Position numbers and translations under genes: made by a program
Notes under the pieces: generated by a model
Seen by the model: the letters and a program-made list of their open reading frames with translations, nothing else
What the model was told of the DNA's origin: nothing
Databases searched by the model: none
NCBI RefSeq assembly: GCF_900111245.1
Contig: NZ_FOGO01000014.1
Coordinates: forward strand, 1 to 64,000
Direction of reading: 5' to 3'
From: Streptomyces qinglanensis
Lineage (GTDB): Bacteria > Actinomycetota > Actinomycetes > Streptomycetales > Streptomycetaceae
DNA: 64,000 nucleotides
In this document: positions 44,261 through 52,584 of the stretch, piece by piece
Position numbering within the stretch: position 1 is the stretch's first letter
Layout of the letters: every line of letters begins with the position of its first letter

Positions 44261-44497
44261 ATGCCCGTCTGCGAGGTCTGCGACAACGACTACCCGCACA
44301 CGTTCGAAGTCCGTGCGGCGGGGCAGGTGCACGTCTTCGACTGCCTGGAGTGCGCCGCGCACAAGATGGCACCCGTGTGCGAGAACTGCGGCTGCCGCAT
44401 CCTGGGCCACGGCATGGAGTCGGAGGGGCACTACTACTGCTGTGCGCACTGCGCCCGTGCGCAGGGGCGCACCGAGCTGGCCGACAGCGCGCCGTGA
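44261..44497 (+). CDS. Small cysteine-rich metal-binding protein (metallothionein-like)
   Basis: The 78-residue protein starts at ATG 44261 with AGGAGAG upstream. It has ten or so cysteines in CxxC-type pairs: 'CEVCDNDYPHTF', 'DCLECAAHKMAPVCENCGCRILGHG' and 'YYCCAHCARAQG', plus several His, which strongly suggests zinc binding. The pattern resembles prokaryotic metallothionein-like and zinc-ribbon proteins. It is likely a small soluble zinc protein. A very stable hairpin follows immediately. Confidence 0.82.
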   Translation: MPVCEVCDNDYPHTFEVRAAGQVHVFDCLECAAHKMAPVCENCGCRILGHGMESEGHYYCCAHCARAQGRTELADSAP

Positions 44498-44502
44498 GCC
44501 CG

Positions 44503-44551
44503 GCGGCGTGCCGCGCCCGCCCGTCCTGAACCCGCGGGCGCGGCACGCCGC
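44503..44551. terminator. 18-bp perfect hairpin between convergent genes
   Basis: Arms at 44503-44520 and 44534-44551 are perfectly complementary over 18 bp around a 13-nt loop. The hairpin lies 5 nt after the zinc-protein stop and 7 nt before the stop of the minus-strand P-type ATPase, so it can serve both. Confidence 0.85.
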
Positions 44552-44557
44552 GGCACC

Positions 44558-46975
44558 TCAGCCGGGGAGCGCCGCGGCCACCCGGCGCCACGCCACCTCC
44601 AGCAGGACACCCGCCAGCGCGGCCACCCCCACCGCCGTCCAGGGCACTGCCGCGCCGACCAGGTTCAGCGCGAAGAAGCGCTGCAGCGGCGGTGCGGCCA
44701 GGACGAGCAGGAAGGCTGCCCCCATCGTCAGCACCAGCGCCACCCGCCACCAGGTCCAGGGCCGCGCCACGATGGCCAGCACCCACATGGCGACCAGGAA
44801 CAGCGTCAGGGTCGCGGCGCTGGTCTCGGCGGTGAGCGAGCCGGGCCCGCTGTAGTGGTGCCGGGCCAGCAGATAGGTGCCGAAGGTGGCCGCGCTCGCG
44901 ATGAGTCCGGACGGCACCGCGTAGTGCAGCACGCGCCGCACGAAGTGCGGCCTGGCGCGCTCCCGGTTGGGCGCCAGTGCCAGGAAGAAGGCGGGGATGC
45001 CGATGGTGAGCGAGGACAGCAGGGTCAGATGGCGGGGCAGGAACGGGTAGGGGACCTGCCAGCAGACGACCAGCAGCGCCAGCAGGACCGAGTAGACGGT
45101 CTTGGTGAGGAACAGGGTGGCGACCCGCTCGATGTTGCCGATGACCCGGCGGCCTTCGGCGACCACCGACGGCAGGGTGGCGAAGCTGTCGTCCAGCAGC
45201 ACGATCTGGGCGACCGCCTTGGTCGCCTCCGAGCCCGAGCCCATGCACACGCCGATGTCGGCGTCCTTGAGCGCGAGCACGTCGTTGACGCCGTCCCCGG
45301 TCATCGCCACGGTGTGTCCGGCCGCCTGGAGGTCGCCGACCATCTCCTGCTTCTGCTGCGGGCTGACCCGGCCGAAGACGGTACCGCCGGACACCTGCCG
45401 GGTCCGCTCGGGCCGGTCCGCGGGCAGCGCGCGGGCGTCGAGGGGGAGTTCGGCCCCGGGCAGACCCAGCTTCGCGGCGACGGCGCCCACCGAGACCGCG
45501 TTGTCGCCGGAGATCACCTTGGTGGCCACGTGCTGCTCGGCGAAGTAGCCGAGCGTCTCGGCGGCGTCCGGGCGCAGCCGCTGTTCGAGGACGACGAGCG
45601 CGGCGGGCCGGGCTTCGGGCGGGCCGCCGTCCGCCGCTTCCAGCCCGCGGTCCGCCGCTTCCGGCCCGCCGGGTGCCGTCGGCCCGTCCGGCCCGCCGGA
45701 TGCCTGGGCCAGCAGCAGCACCCGCAGGCCCTCGCGGTCCAGCCGGGCCGCCTCGGCGAGCGCCCGGTCGCCGTCCGCGAGCAGCACGTCGGGTGCCCCC
45801 AGCAGCCAGGTGCTGTGCTCTCCACCGGGTTCGGCGAAGGCGGCGCCGCTGTACTTGCGTGCCGAGGAGAACGGCAGCGTGGCGGTGGTCCGCCAGCTTC
45901 CGGCGCCGTCCGGCAGCGGCGGATACGCCTCGACGATCGCCCGGAGGCTGGCGTTCGGGTGCGGTTCGGCGCCGCCGAGGGCCCGCAGCACCTGGGCGAT
46001 CCGCGCGGAGTCGGTCCCGTCCAGCGGCCGCACTTCCGCGACGTCCATGCCGCCCTCGGTGAGGGTGCCCGTCTTGTCCAGGCAGACGACGCTCACCCGC
46101 GCCAGACCCTCGATGGCGGGCAGCTCCTGGACCAGGCAGTGCTTGCGGCCCAGCCGGACGACGCCGATGGCGAAGGCCACGGAGGTCAGCAGCACCAGTC
46201 CTTCCGGCACCATCGGCACGATGCCGGCCACCATGCGGCGGACGGCTTCCGCGGGGTCGCTGTGCTCGACCACGAGCTGACTGAGGATCAGTCCGACCGC
46301 GGCCGGGGCCATCATCCAGGTGATGTACTTCAGCAGGGTGCTGATGCCGCCGCGCAGCTCGGAGCGGACGAGGGTGAAGCGGCCGGCCTCCTCGGCGAGC
46401 CGCGCCGCGTACGCCGCGCCGCCCACCTCGGTCGCGGTGAAGGCGCCGCTGCCCGCGACCACGAAGCTGCCGGACATGACCTGGTCGCCGGGGTGTTTGA
46501 GCACCGGGTCGGCCTCCCCGGTGAGCAGCGACTCGTCCACCTCCAGGCCGTCGGCCTCCGCGAGCTCGCCGTCGACCACGCACTTGTCGCCGGGCCGCAG
46601 CTCCACCAGGTCGCCGAGGACGATCCGCTCGGTGGGGACCTCGGTGCTCCGGCCGTCGCGCCGCACCCGGGGCCGGGTCTCACCGAGGACGGCGAGGCTC
46701 TCCAGGGTCCGCTTGGCCCGCAGCTCCTGGACGATGCCGATGCCGGTGTTGGCGATGATCACGAAGCCGAAGAGGCTGTCCTGGATCGGCCCGACGATCA
46801 GGATGGTCAGGAAGAGCACGCCGATGATCGCGTTGAACCGGGTGAAGACGTTGGCGCGCACGATGTCGGCGGCCGACCTGCTGTTGCGCGGCGGGACGGC
46901 GTTGACCTCCCCGCGTGCGATCCGTGCCGCCACTTCGGCGCCGGTGAGCCCCTGCGGACGGGCCTCGGCGCTCAC
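44558..46975 (-). CDS. CtpE-like P-type cation ATPase
   Basis: The 805-residue pump has the P-type ATPase core: actuator 'LTGEAD' (151-156), 'VPEGL' membrane motif (256-260), phosphorylation site 'CLDKTGTLTEG' with Asp300, and 'MTGDGVNDVLALKDADIG' hinge, with about ten membrane helices. The start region ('GLTGAEVAARIARGEVNAVPPR', 'ANVFTRFNAIIGVLFLTI') and the whole sequence resemble mycobacterial CtpE, reported as a calcium importer. GTG at 46975 is chosen from family length; no ribosome site is seen. An insertion rich in 'GGPEAADRG' lies in the nucleotide-binding domain. Calcium transport is inferred. Confidence 0.9.
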   Translation of the reverse strand: MSAEARPQGLTGAEVAARIARGEVNAVPPRNSRSAADIVRANVFTRFNAIIGVLFLTILIVGPIQDSLFGFVIIANTGIGIVQELRAKRTLESLAVLGETRPRVRRDGRSTEVPTERIVLGDLVELRPGDKCVVDGELAEADGLEVDESLLTGEADPVLKHPGDQVMSGSFVVAGSGAFTATEVGGAAYAARLAEEAGRFTLVRSELRGGISTLLKYITWMMAPAAVGLILSQLVVEHSDPAEAVRRMVAGIVPMVPEGLVLLTSVAFAIGVVRLGRKHCLVQELPAIEGLARVSVVCLDKTGTLTEGGMDVAEVRPLDGTDSARIAQVLRALGGAEPHPNASLRAIVEAYPPLPDGAGSWRTTATLPFSSARKYSGAAFAEPGGEHSTWLLGAPDVLLADGDRALAEAARLDREGLRVLLLAQASGGPDGPTAPGGPEAADRGLEAADGGPPEARPAALVVLEQRLRPDAAETLGYFAEQHVATKVISGDNAVSVGAVAAKLGLPGAELPLDARALPADRPERTRQVSGGTVFGRVSPQQKQEMVGDLQAAGHTVAMTGDGVNDVLALKDADIGVCMGSGSEATKAVAQIVLLDDSFATLPSVVAEGRRVIGNIERVATLFLTKTVYSVLLALLVVCWQVPYPFLPRHLTLLSSLTIGIPAFFLALAPNRERARPHFVRRVLHYAVPSGLIASAATFGTYLLARHHYSGPGSLTAETSAATLTLFLVAMWVLAIVARPWTWWRVALVLTMGAAFLLVLAAPPLQRFFALNLVGAAVPWTAVGVAALAGVLLEVAWRRVAAALPG

Positions 46976-47142
46976 CGGGCCGCCGGCCCGGCGGGGCGCA
47001 CCTCGGCTCCCGGACCACCCATCCCGCCTCCCTGTCCGTCGCGGCGGCACTCCTCGGCCCGCTACCGGTGACCGTCCGGTCGCGGGCCCCGTCGCCGAGG
47101 CTAGGCACCCGGTCCCGCCGAGCGGGGGACGGACACAGCGGG

Positions 47143-47418
47143 TCAGCCGTCCTGGGTCTCCTGGGACGCTGCTTGGCGGATGGCCTTCTCGCGGGCCCGG
47201 ACGTACCAGATCCCCACGCAGCCCAGCGCGGCACCGGCTGCGCAGGTCCACAGCCACCAGGTGTGGTCGTGGTCGGCGAACCAGCCGTAGAAGGGGAGCT
47301 GCACCAGGAACAGGGCGAGCCACAGCAGCGTGCCGGTGACGACGGTGGCGACGACGTTGCCCTCCAGCGGCTCGGGCGCCTCGCGCTCGCCGTTGGTCCA
47401 CCTGTCCATGAGGCTCAT
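47143..47418 (-). CDS. DUF2530 membrane protein
   Basis: The 91-residue protein has a charged N-terminus ('DRWTNGEREAPEPLEGN') and two membrane helices ('VVATVVTGTLLWLALFLVQLP', 'WTCAAGAALGCVGIWYVRARE') with a basic/acidic tail, matching DUF2530 (PF10745-like) of actinobacteria, often found next to the purine permease gene. The function is unknown. It is divergent from the NCS2 permease gene and shares its AT-rich upstream region. Confidence 0.87.
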   Translation of the reverse strand: MSLMDRWTNGEREAPEPLEGNVVATVVTGTLLWLALFLVQLPFYGWFADHDHTWWLWTCAAGAALGCVGIWYVRAREKAIRQAASQETQDG

Positions 47419-47508
47419 CGCCCTGGCTCCCTCGTCTCTCGCCCGTTCCCCGGCTCCAGCCTAGCGAGGGGACGCGGGGAGGCCGCAGCCGGAGTTGGCG
47501 ATCATCCT

Positions 47509-47574
47509 GTTCAGTTGTTCATACTGAACCAGGCTGCTCGTGGCCGGTTTTTTTCGTCAGATTATCCAATCTGA
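47509..47574 (+). promoter_or_regulatory. AT-rich leader with two palindromes and a T tract upstream of the purine permease
   Basis: GTTCAGT (47509-47515) and ACTGAAC (47523-47529) form one inverted repeat. TCAGATT (47557-47563) and AATCTGA (47568-47574) form another with a 4-nt loop. Between them is a run of seven T's at 47548-47554. This is one of the most AT-rich stretches in the window. It could be a divergent operator region, or an attenuator with the T tract as termination signal. Confidence 0.6.
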
Positions 47575-47632
47575 TCGGCGGCCGCGGTCTGTCCGCCCGC
47601 CCGCACGCACCAGCACGTATCCGAGGTCACGC

Positions 47633-49111
47633 ATGTCCGCTTCGGCCAGCCCGGTCGATTCCGGGGGCTCCCCGCAGGGGACCCCGCCCGCCGCCCCGTC
47701 CGCACTGGACCGCTTCTTCCAGATCTCGCAGCGCGGCTCGACCGTCAGCCGCGAGCTCAGGGGCGGACTTGCCACCTTCTTCGCGATGGCCTACATCATC
47801 GTGCTGAACCCGATCATCCTCGGAGCCGGCGAGGACAAGTTCCACCAGCACCTCGACAACGGCCAGCTCGTGACGGCCACCGCGCTGATGGCCGGGCTCA
47901 CCACCCTCCTGATGGGCGTCATCGGCAACGTGCCCATCGCGCTCGCCGCGGGCCTGGGCATCAACGCCGTCGTGGCGCTCCAACTCGCCCCGAAGATGAG
48001 CTGGCCCGACGCCATGGGCATGGTGGTGCTCGCCGGGATCGTGCTGATGATCCTGGTGGCCTCCGGCCTCCGGCAGCGGGTGATGGACGCCATCCCGAAC
48101 GGGCTGCGCCGCGCCATCGCCATCGGGATCGGCCTGTTCATCTCGCTGATCGGCCTGGTCGACTCCGGCTTCGTCTCCCGCAACCCGGACAAGGCGGACA
48201 CCACCGTTCCGCTGGGCCTCGGGACGGGCGGCCAGCTCCAGGGCTGGCCCGTGCTGGTGTTCGTGCTGGGCCTGGTGCTGATGTACGTGCTGCTGGTGCG
48301 CAAGACGCGGGGCGCCATCCTCATCGGCATCGTGACCATGGCCGTCGTCGCCATCGTGATCAACGCCCTGGCCGACATCCCGGACGCCGCCTGGGGCCTG
48401 TCGGTGCCGAAGCTGCCGGACTCGGTGGTGGGCAGTCCGGACTTCGGGCTGATCGGCGAGATCAGCCTGTTCGGCGGCTTCCAGGAAGTGGGGTGGCTGA
48501 CCGGCTGCCTCTTCGTCTTCACCGTGCTGCTGTCGGGGTTCTTCGACGCGATGGGCACGATCATCGGCGTCGGAGAGGAGAGCGGGCTGGCCGACGACCA
48601 GGCGCACGGACAGCTTCCGCGGATGGGGCGCATCCTGTTCATGGACGGTGTCGGGGTGGCCGCCGGCGGGGTCGGCTCCTGCTCGGCCAACACCTGCTTC
48701 GTGGAGTCCACCGCCGGGGTCGGCGAGGGCGCCCGCACCGGCCTGGCCAATGTGCTGACCGGCGGGCTCTTCCTGCTGGCCCTGATCTTCACCCCGCTCG
48801 CGAAGGTGGTGCCCTCCCAGGCCGCGACCCCCGCGCTGCTGGTCGTGGGCTTCCTGATCATGGCGTCCAACGTGCGGGAGATCGAGTGGGGCGACTCCAC
48901 CGTCGCCATCCCGGCCTTCCTGACCATCGTCTCGATGCCGTTCACCTACAGCATCACCAACGGCATCGGCATGGGCGTGATCGCCTTCATCGTGCTGCGG
49001 GCCGCCGCCGGGCGGGCGCGGGAGACGCCGTGGCTGCTGAACGTGGTGGGGCTGTGCTTCCTGGTCTACTTCCTGCTGAATCCAATCGAACAGCTTCTCG
49101 GCATCGCGTAG
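47633..49111 (+). CDS. NCS2-family purine permease
   Basis: The 492-residue protein is a fourteen-helix NCS2 (AzgA-type) transporter. Signatures are 'ELRGGLATFFAMAYIIVLNPIIL', 'IALAAGLGINAVVAL', 'AMGTIIGVGEESGLAD' and 'GVGSCSANTCFVESTAGVGEGARTG', the latter typical of AzgA-like adenine/guanine/hypoxanthine permeases that couple to protons. ATG at 47633 has GAGG 6 nt upstream. It is divergent from DUF2530 and preceded by an AT-rich leader with two palindromes. Uptake of hypoxanthine would complement the purine released by MqnB, but that link is only inference. Confidence 0.92.
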   Translation: MSASASPVDSGGSPQGTPPAAPSALDRFFQISQRGSTVSRELRGGLATFFAMAYIIVLNPIILGAGEDKFHQHLDNGQLVTATALMAGLTTLLMGVIGNVPIALAAGLGINAVVALQLAPKMSWPDAMGMVVLAGIVLMILVASGLRQRVMDAIPNGLRRAIAIGIGLFISLIGLVDSGFVSRNPDKADTTVPLGLGTGGQLQGWPVLVFVLGLVLMYVLLVRKTRGAILIGIVTMAVVAIVINALADIPDAAWGLSVPKLPDSVVGSPDFGLIGEISLFGGFQEVGWLTGCLFVFTVLLSGFFDAMGTIIGVGEESGLADDQAHGQLPRMGRILFMDGVGVAAGGVGSCSANTCFVESTAGVGEGARTGLANVLTGGLFLLALIFTPLAKVVPSQAATPALLVVGFLIMASNVREIEWGDSTVAIPAFLTIVSMPFTYSITNGIGMGVIAFIVLRAAAGRARETPWLLNVVGLCFLVYFLLNPIEQLLGIA

Positions 49112-49226
49112 GGCTCCTCGGGAGCTCGGTGCGCCCGGCAGCGGCGCGTCCGCGGGCCGGGGGTCCGCAGGCTGCGCGGGGTCCGCGGGCCAGGTGTTCG
49201 CGGGCTGATCGCGGTCGGCAGGGGTC

Positions 49227-49478
49227 TCAGGCGAGGCCCCTGCTGCCCTGGGGCGGGGGGCCGTAGAACTGCTCGGTCCGTTCGACGGACGCCTTGAAGC
49301 GCTCGTCGAAGTCGTCGCGGACGAGCATGCGGACCACGTAGTCCTGGACGCTCATCCCGCGTTTCGCCGCATGATCGTTCAGCCGCTCGAAGAGGGCGGC
49401 CGCTATCCGCAGGCTGAGAACCTGGGAATCGGGCTGCTCGTGGTGGTCGCTGTCGCACGGCGGAGTCAGGCTGCTCAT
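49227..49478 (-). CDS. Ribbon-helix-helix-type small protein
   Basis: The 83-residue product starts at ATG 49478. Residues 17-55 ('SQVLSLRIAAALFERLNDHAAKRGMSVQDYVVRMLVRDDFDERF') fit a ribbon-helix-helix DNA-binding fold as found in antitoxin or MetJ/Arc-type regulators. The C-terminus ('VERTEQFYGPPPQGSRG') is short and polar. No toxin gene is adjacent (the permease and MarR genes flank it), so it may be a stand-alone regulator. Divergent from marR. Confidence 0.72.
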   Translation of the reverse strand: MSSLTPPCDSDHHEQPDSQVLSLRIAAALFERLNDHAAKRGMSVQDYVVRMLVRDDFDERFKASVERTEQFYGPPPQGSRGLA

Positions 49479-49567
49479 ACGACAACGGTCGCGAACCGAC
49501 CCCGCCCGCTGTCCGGGGAACGTGTGGGGACTCACTCGTACGTGTGAGCCCCTGTCGGGTAAACCTC

Positions 49568-49605
49568 TTGGTCCTTAGAGCGGGTAATGAGTTAGGCTAA
49601 GGACT
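49568..49605 (+). promoter_or_regulatory. marR leaderless promoter and operator
   Basis: Inverted repeat GTCCTTAG (49571-49578) and CTAAGGAC (49597-49604) has 8-bp arms 18 nt apart. The right arm overlaps a smaller palindrome TTAGGCTAA (49592-49600). TTGGTC (49568-49573) and TAGGCT (49593-49598) could be -35 and -10 boxes spaced by 19 nt, giving 7 nt to the ATG. The operator thus covers promoter and start codon, an arrangement suited to autorepression. Confidence 0.7.
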
Positions 49606-50142
49606 ATGTCGGAACAGCTCCCCGCGCCGCGCTACGCGGACGGGCCCCCACCGGGCGCGGTCGACCAGCTCGCCGGGCCGGACCGGCCCGTGTCGCCCGA
49701 CGAGGGCGAACAGGACCTCGCCGAGCTCGACAAGGAAGCCGTCAACGCACTCCGCGCCGCGGTGATGCGGCTCTCCCGGCGGCTCAAGCACCAGCGCGTG
49801 GACGAGTCGCTGAGCCCCACGGAGATGTCCGTACTCGGCACCCTCGCCCGCTGCGGCTCCGCCACCCCCAGCGAGCTGGCCCGCAAGGAGCATGTGCAGC
49901 CGCCGTCGATGACCCGCATCGTCGCGATGCTGGAGGCCAAGGGCCTGGTCCGGCTGGACGCGCACCCCGAGGACCGGCGGCAGAAGGTGGTCACCCAGAC
50001 CGAGCAGGCCGAATCCATGCTCGCCGCCGCCCGCGCCAAACGGAACGCCTGGCTGACCGAACTCGTCCAGGAGCTGGACGAGGAGGACCGGGCGACGCTG
50101 CGCGCCGCCGCGCCGGTGCTGGAGAAGCTGGCACATCTGTAA
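49606..50142 (+). CDS. MarR-family regulator
   Basis: The 178-residue protein has a MarR winged helix: 'LSPTEMSVLGTLARCGSATPSELARKEHVQPPSMTRIVAMLEAKGLVRLDAHPEDRRQKVV', preceded by a helical dimerisation part and an acidic N-terminal extension. It precedes the MFS gene by 33 nt in the same direction and probably represses this operon until an exported drug or metabolite binds. The only upstream purine stretch overlaps the operator, so it is probably translated from a leaderless mRNA. Confidence 0.93.
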   Translation: MSEQLPAPRYADGPPPGAVDQLAGPDRPVSPDEGEQDLAELDKEAVNALRAAVMRLSRRLKHQRVDESLSPTEMSVLGTLARCGSATPSELARKEHVQPPSMTRIVAMLEAKGLVRLDAHPEDRRQKVVTQTEQAESMLAAARAKRNAWLTELVQELDEEDRATLRAAAPVLEKLAHL

Positions 50143-50175
50143 GGAGCACGACCCAGAACAGGAGGCGACGCCGCT

Positions 50176-51681
50176 TTGAGTACGGGCCACGGAGCAGACT
50201 CCGCACCCGCACCATCCGCAGCCGACCACACCACCCCGCAGCAGCCCCGCGACGCCCGCGGCCCGGACCCCGTCCGCGGCCCGGACCCCGCGCCCGCCGC
50301 ATCCGCGCCCTCGCCCGGCGTTCCGGCCTCCACCGCGGCACCCGGCGTGCCCGCGCCCGGCGCCCCCGTGAAGCCCTCGATGTTCAGCTCGCTGCGGATC
50401 CGCAACTACCGCCTCTTCGCGATGGGCCAGGTCGTCTCCAACACCGGCACCTGGATGCAGCGCATCGCCCAGGACTGGCTGGTGCACAGCCTCACCGGCT
50501 CCTCCACCGCCGTCGGCATCACCACGGCACTGCAGTTCCTGCCCATGCTGCTGTTCGGGCTCTACGGCGGCGTCATCGCCGACCGCTGCTCCAAGCGCAG
50601 GCTGCTGTTCGTCACCCAGTCCACGATGGGCGTCATCGGCCTGGTGCTGGCGGCGCTCACACTCAGCGGAAACGTGCAGGTCATGCACGTCTACGTGCTC
50701 GCCTTCGCGCTCGGGCTGGTCACCGTCGTGGACAACCCCACCCGGCAGACCTTCGTCTCGGAGATGGTCGGCCCCACCCAGATACGCAACGCCGTCTCGC
50801 TCAACTCCGCGAACTTCCAGAGCGCCCGGCTCGTCGGCCCGGCCGTCGCGGGAGTGCTGATCTCCGCGGTCGGCGGCGGCTGGGCGTTCCTGATCAACGG
50901 CCTGTCCTTCGGCGCCCCGCTGCTCGGGCTGCTGCTGATGCGCGGCGCCGAACTCCACACCGGCAAGCGGGTGCAGCGCGGCAAGGGCCAGTTGCGCGAG
51001 GGCCTGCGCTACGTGGGCCGGCACCCGGAACTGCTGTGGCCGATCGTGCTGGTCGGCTTCATCGGGACCTTCGGATTCAACTTCCCCATCTGGCTGACCG
51101 CCTTCACCAGCGATGTGTTCGACGCGGGGGCCGGCACCTACGGCACCCTCAACTTCCTGATGGCGGTCGGCTCGGTGGCCGGTGCGCTGCTGGCCGCCCG
51201 CCGCGGGCAGTCGCGGATGCGGCTGATGGCCGGTGCCGCGCTGGCCTTCGGCGTGCTGGAACTCGCCGCCGCGCTGTCGCCCTCGTACTGGCTGTTCGCC
51301 GCGCTCATGGCGCCGATCGGGCTCGCCGGGCTGACCTTCAACGTCACCGCGAACTCCAGCGTCCAGCTCGCCTCCGACCCGGCGATGCGCGGCCGGGTGA
51401 TGAGCTTGTTCATGATGGTGTTCGTGGGCGGTACCCCCATCGGCGGCCCGATCATGGGCTGGATCACCGACACCTGGGGCGCCCGCACCGGCTTCCTCGC
51501 GGGCGGCCTCGTCTCGGCCGCGGCCGCGGTGGCGGTCGCCCTCGTGCTGGGTCGCCTCGCCGGGCTGCGCCCGGCAGTGAGCCTCCGCAAGGGCAGCCGC
51601 TACGTCCGCTTCGTCCCCCGCGAGACCAGCGAGACCCGCGAGCCCAGCGAGACCCGCGAAGCGGTCACCGAGCCGGCGTGA
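50176..51681 (+). CDS. MFS exporter in the marR operon
   Basis: TTG at 50176, with GGAGG 10 nt upstream, begins a 501-residue protein. After a ~65-residue Pro/Ala/Ser-rich cytoplasmic tail come about twelve membrane helices in the enterobactin-exporter/EntS-like (MFS_3) style: 'LRIRNYRLFAMGQVVSNTGTWMQRIAQDWLV', 'GGVIADRCSKRRLLFVTQ' (motif A) and 'LASDPAMRGRVMSLFMMVFVGGTPIGGPIMGW'. Such proteins export drugs or siderophores. It is the likely target of the upstream MarR regulator. The C-terminus ends in 'ETSETREPSETRE' repeats. Confidence 0.9.
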   Translation: MSTGHGADSAPAPSAADHTTPQQPRDARGPDPVRGPDPAPAASAPSPGVPASTAAPGVPAPGAPVKPSMFSSLRIRNYRLFAMGQVVSNTGTWMQRIAQDWLVHSLTGSSTAVGITTALQFLPMLLFGLYGGVIADRCSKRRLLFVTQSTMGVIGLVLAALTLSGNVQVMHVYVLAFALGLVTVVDNPTRQTFVSEMVGPTQIRNAVSLNSANFQSARLVGPAVAGVLISAVGGGWAFLINGLSFGAPLLGLLLMRGAELHTGKRVQRGKGQLREGLRYVGRHPELLWPIVLVGFIGTFGFNFPIWLTAFTSDVFDAGAGTYGTLNFLMAVGSVAGALLAARRGQSRMRLMAGAALAFGVLELAAALSPSYWLFAALMAPIGLAGLTFNVTANSSVQLASDPAMRGRVMSLFMMVFVGGTPIGGPIMGWITDTWGARTGFLAGGLVSAAAAVAVALVLGRLAGLRPAVSLRKGSRYVRFVPRETSETREPSETREAVTEPA

Positions 51682-51828
51682 CCGAGCCGGCGTGACCGGG
51701 GCGGCGCCGGGGACGGCTTCGACCCGTACGTACCGGTACGCGGGCACCGGCACCGGCACCGGCACGGGCGGCACGGGCCGCACCCGGACACTCCCCGCCC
51801 GGGCGCGGCCGTGGCAGGCTGCGCGCCC

Positions 51829-52428
51829 ATGAGACTGTTCGCTGCACTGTGGCCCCCGCCGACGGCGGTGGAGGAACTGGACCGGGAGGTGGCCGCCCTC
51901 CAGGAGCTCCCCGACGCGGCAGGGCTGCGCTGGACACGGCCCGCGAACCGGCACGTCACGCTGAGCTTCTACGGCGAGGCGGACGACCGGGCGCGGGCCG
52001 ACCTCACCGCCCGGCTGGGCCGGGCGGCCCACCGGGCGAGCGGCCCCGTCCCGATGCGGCTGGCCGGCGGCGGCCGCTTCGGCGACCACACCCTGTGGAC
52101 CGGGCTCCAGCAGGAGGCGCCGGACCGCGACGCGCTCCGGAAACTGGCGGCGGCCACCACCGCAGCGGGCCGCCGCGCGGGCCTGCTGCCCGCCGACGCG
52201 CCGCCGTCCTTCCGCCCGCACCTCACCCTGGCCCGCGCCAGGGGCCGCGGACCGGGCGTCGACCTGCGCCCCTACGTGGCCGGGCTGGAGCCGTTCCGCG
52301 GCTCCGGCTGGCGGGCCGGGGAGCTGCTGCTGATCCGCAGCGTGCCCCCGACGAGCGGGGTCCCCGGTGAGCAGCCGCACTACGAGCCGCTGGCCCGGTG
52401 GCCGCTGGGCGGCGGTCCGGGGCGGTGA
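51829..52428 (+). CDS. thpR: RNA 2',3'-cyclic phosphodiesterase (2H family)
   Basis: The 199-residue protein has the two HxT signatures of the 2H phosphoesterases: H42-V-T44 in 'RHVTLSF' and H131-L-T133 in 'PHLTLARARG', within the LigT/ThpR architecture. ThpR hydrolyses RNA 2',3'-cyclic phosphates, and the homologue was first named 2'-5' RNA ligase. ATG at 51829 is at the family start ('MRLFAALWPP'). It follows the MFS operon after a spacer with four GGCACC hexamers (about 51742-51765) and a 14-bp direct repeat at the MFS stop codon. Confidence 0.9.
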   Translation: MRLFAALWPPPTAVEELDREVAALQELPDAAGLRWTRPANRHVTLSFYGEADDRARADLTARLGRAAHRASGPVPMRLAGGGRFGDHTLWTGLQQEAPDRDALRKLAAATTAAGRRAGLLPADAPPSFRPHLTLARARGRGPGVDLRPYVAGLEPFRGSGWRAGELLLIRSVPPTSGVPGEQPHYEPLARWPLGGGPGR

Positions 52429-52462
52429 CGGAGCCGCTTCCCGCTCCGCCACCGGCCCCGGT

Positions 52463-52468
52463 TACCGT
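52463..52468 (+). promoter_or_regulatory. -10 box TACCGT for a leaderless 30-aa gene
   Basis: TACCGT ends 7 nt before the GTG at 52476, the spacing expected when transcription starts at the start codon. No ribosome site is present. The -35 region is unclear because it lies in the end of the preceding gene. Confidence 0.5.
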
Positions 52469-52475
52469 TGTCGCC

Positions 52476-52568
52476 GTGAACGCTAAGACCAGAATGCGCA
52501 TCGTGACGGGTGTGCTGGTGGTGCTCTTCCTCGTCGTCGTCCTGGCCTCGGCCCTGGGCGGTCGCTGA
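52476..52568 (+). CDS. 30-residue single-helix membrane peptide
   Basis: From GTG 52476 the frame reads Val-Asn-Ala-Lys-Thr-Arg-Met-Arg, then a single hydrophobic helix ('VTGVLVVLFLVVVLASALG') and a terminal Arg before TGA. The strongly amphipathic ends and clean transmembrane helix, together with the leaderless promoter box, argue it is a real small gene rather than chance. It is too short for standard gene callers. It lies between the phosphodiesterase gene and the convergent aldo-keto reductase gene. The function is unknown. Confidence 0.6.
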   Translation: MNAKTRMRIVTGVLVVLFLVVVLASALGGR

Positions 52569-52584
52569 CCCCTGGCGGGTACGG

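Noticed and set aside
40708-44286. Minus-strand open frame of about 1192 codons opposite the sacsin-type gene
   Set aside because: Antisense shadow with Gln/Arg/Gly-rich composition; the plus-strand GHKL protein is unmistakable.
47509-47574. Leader of the purine permease considered as a purine riboswitch
   Set aside because: The two hairpins do not form the three-way junction with the conserved loop sequences of the purine riboswitch class.
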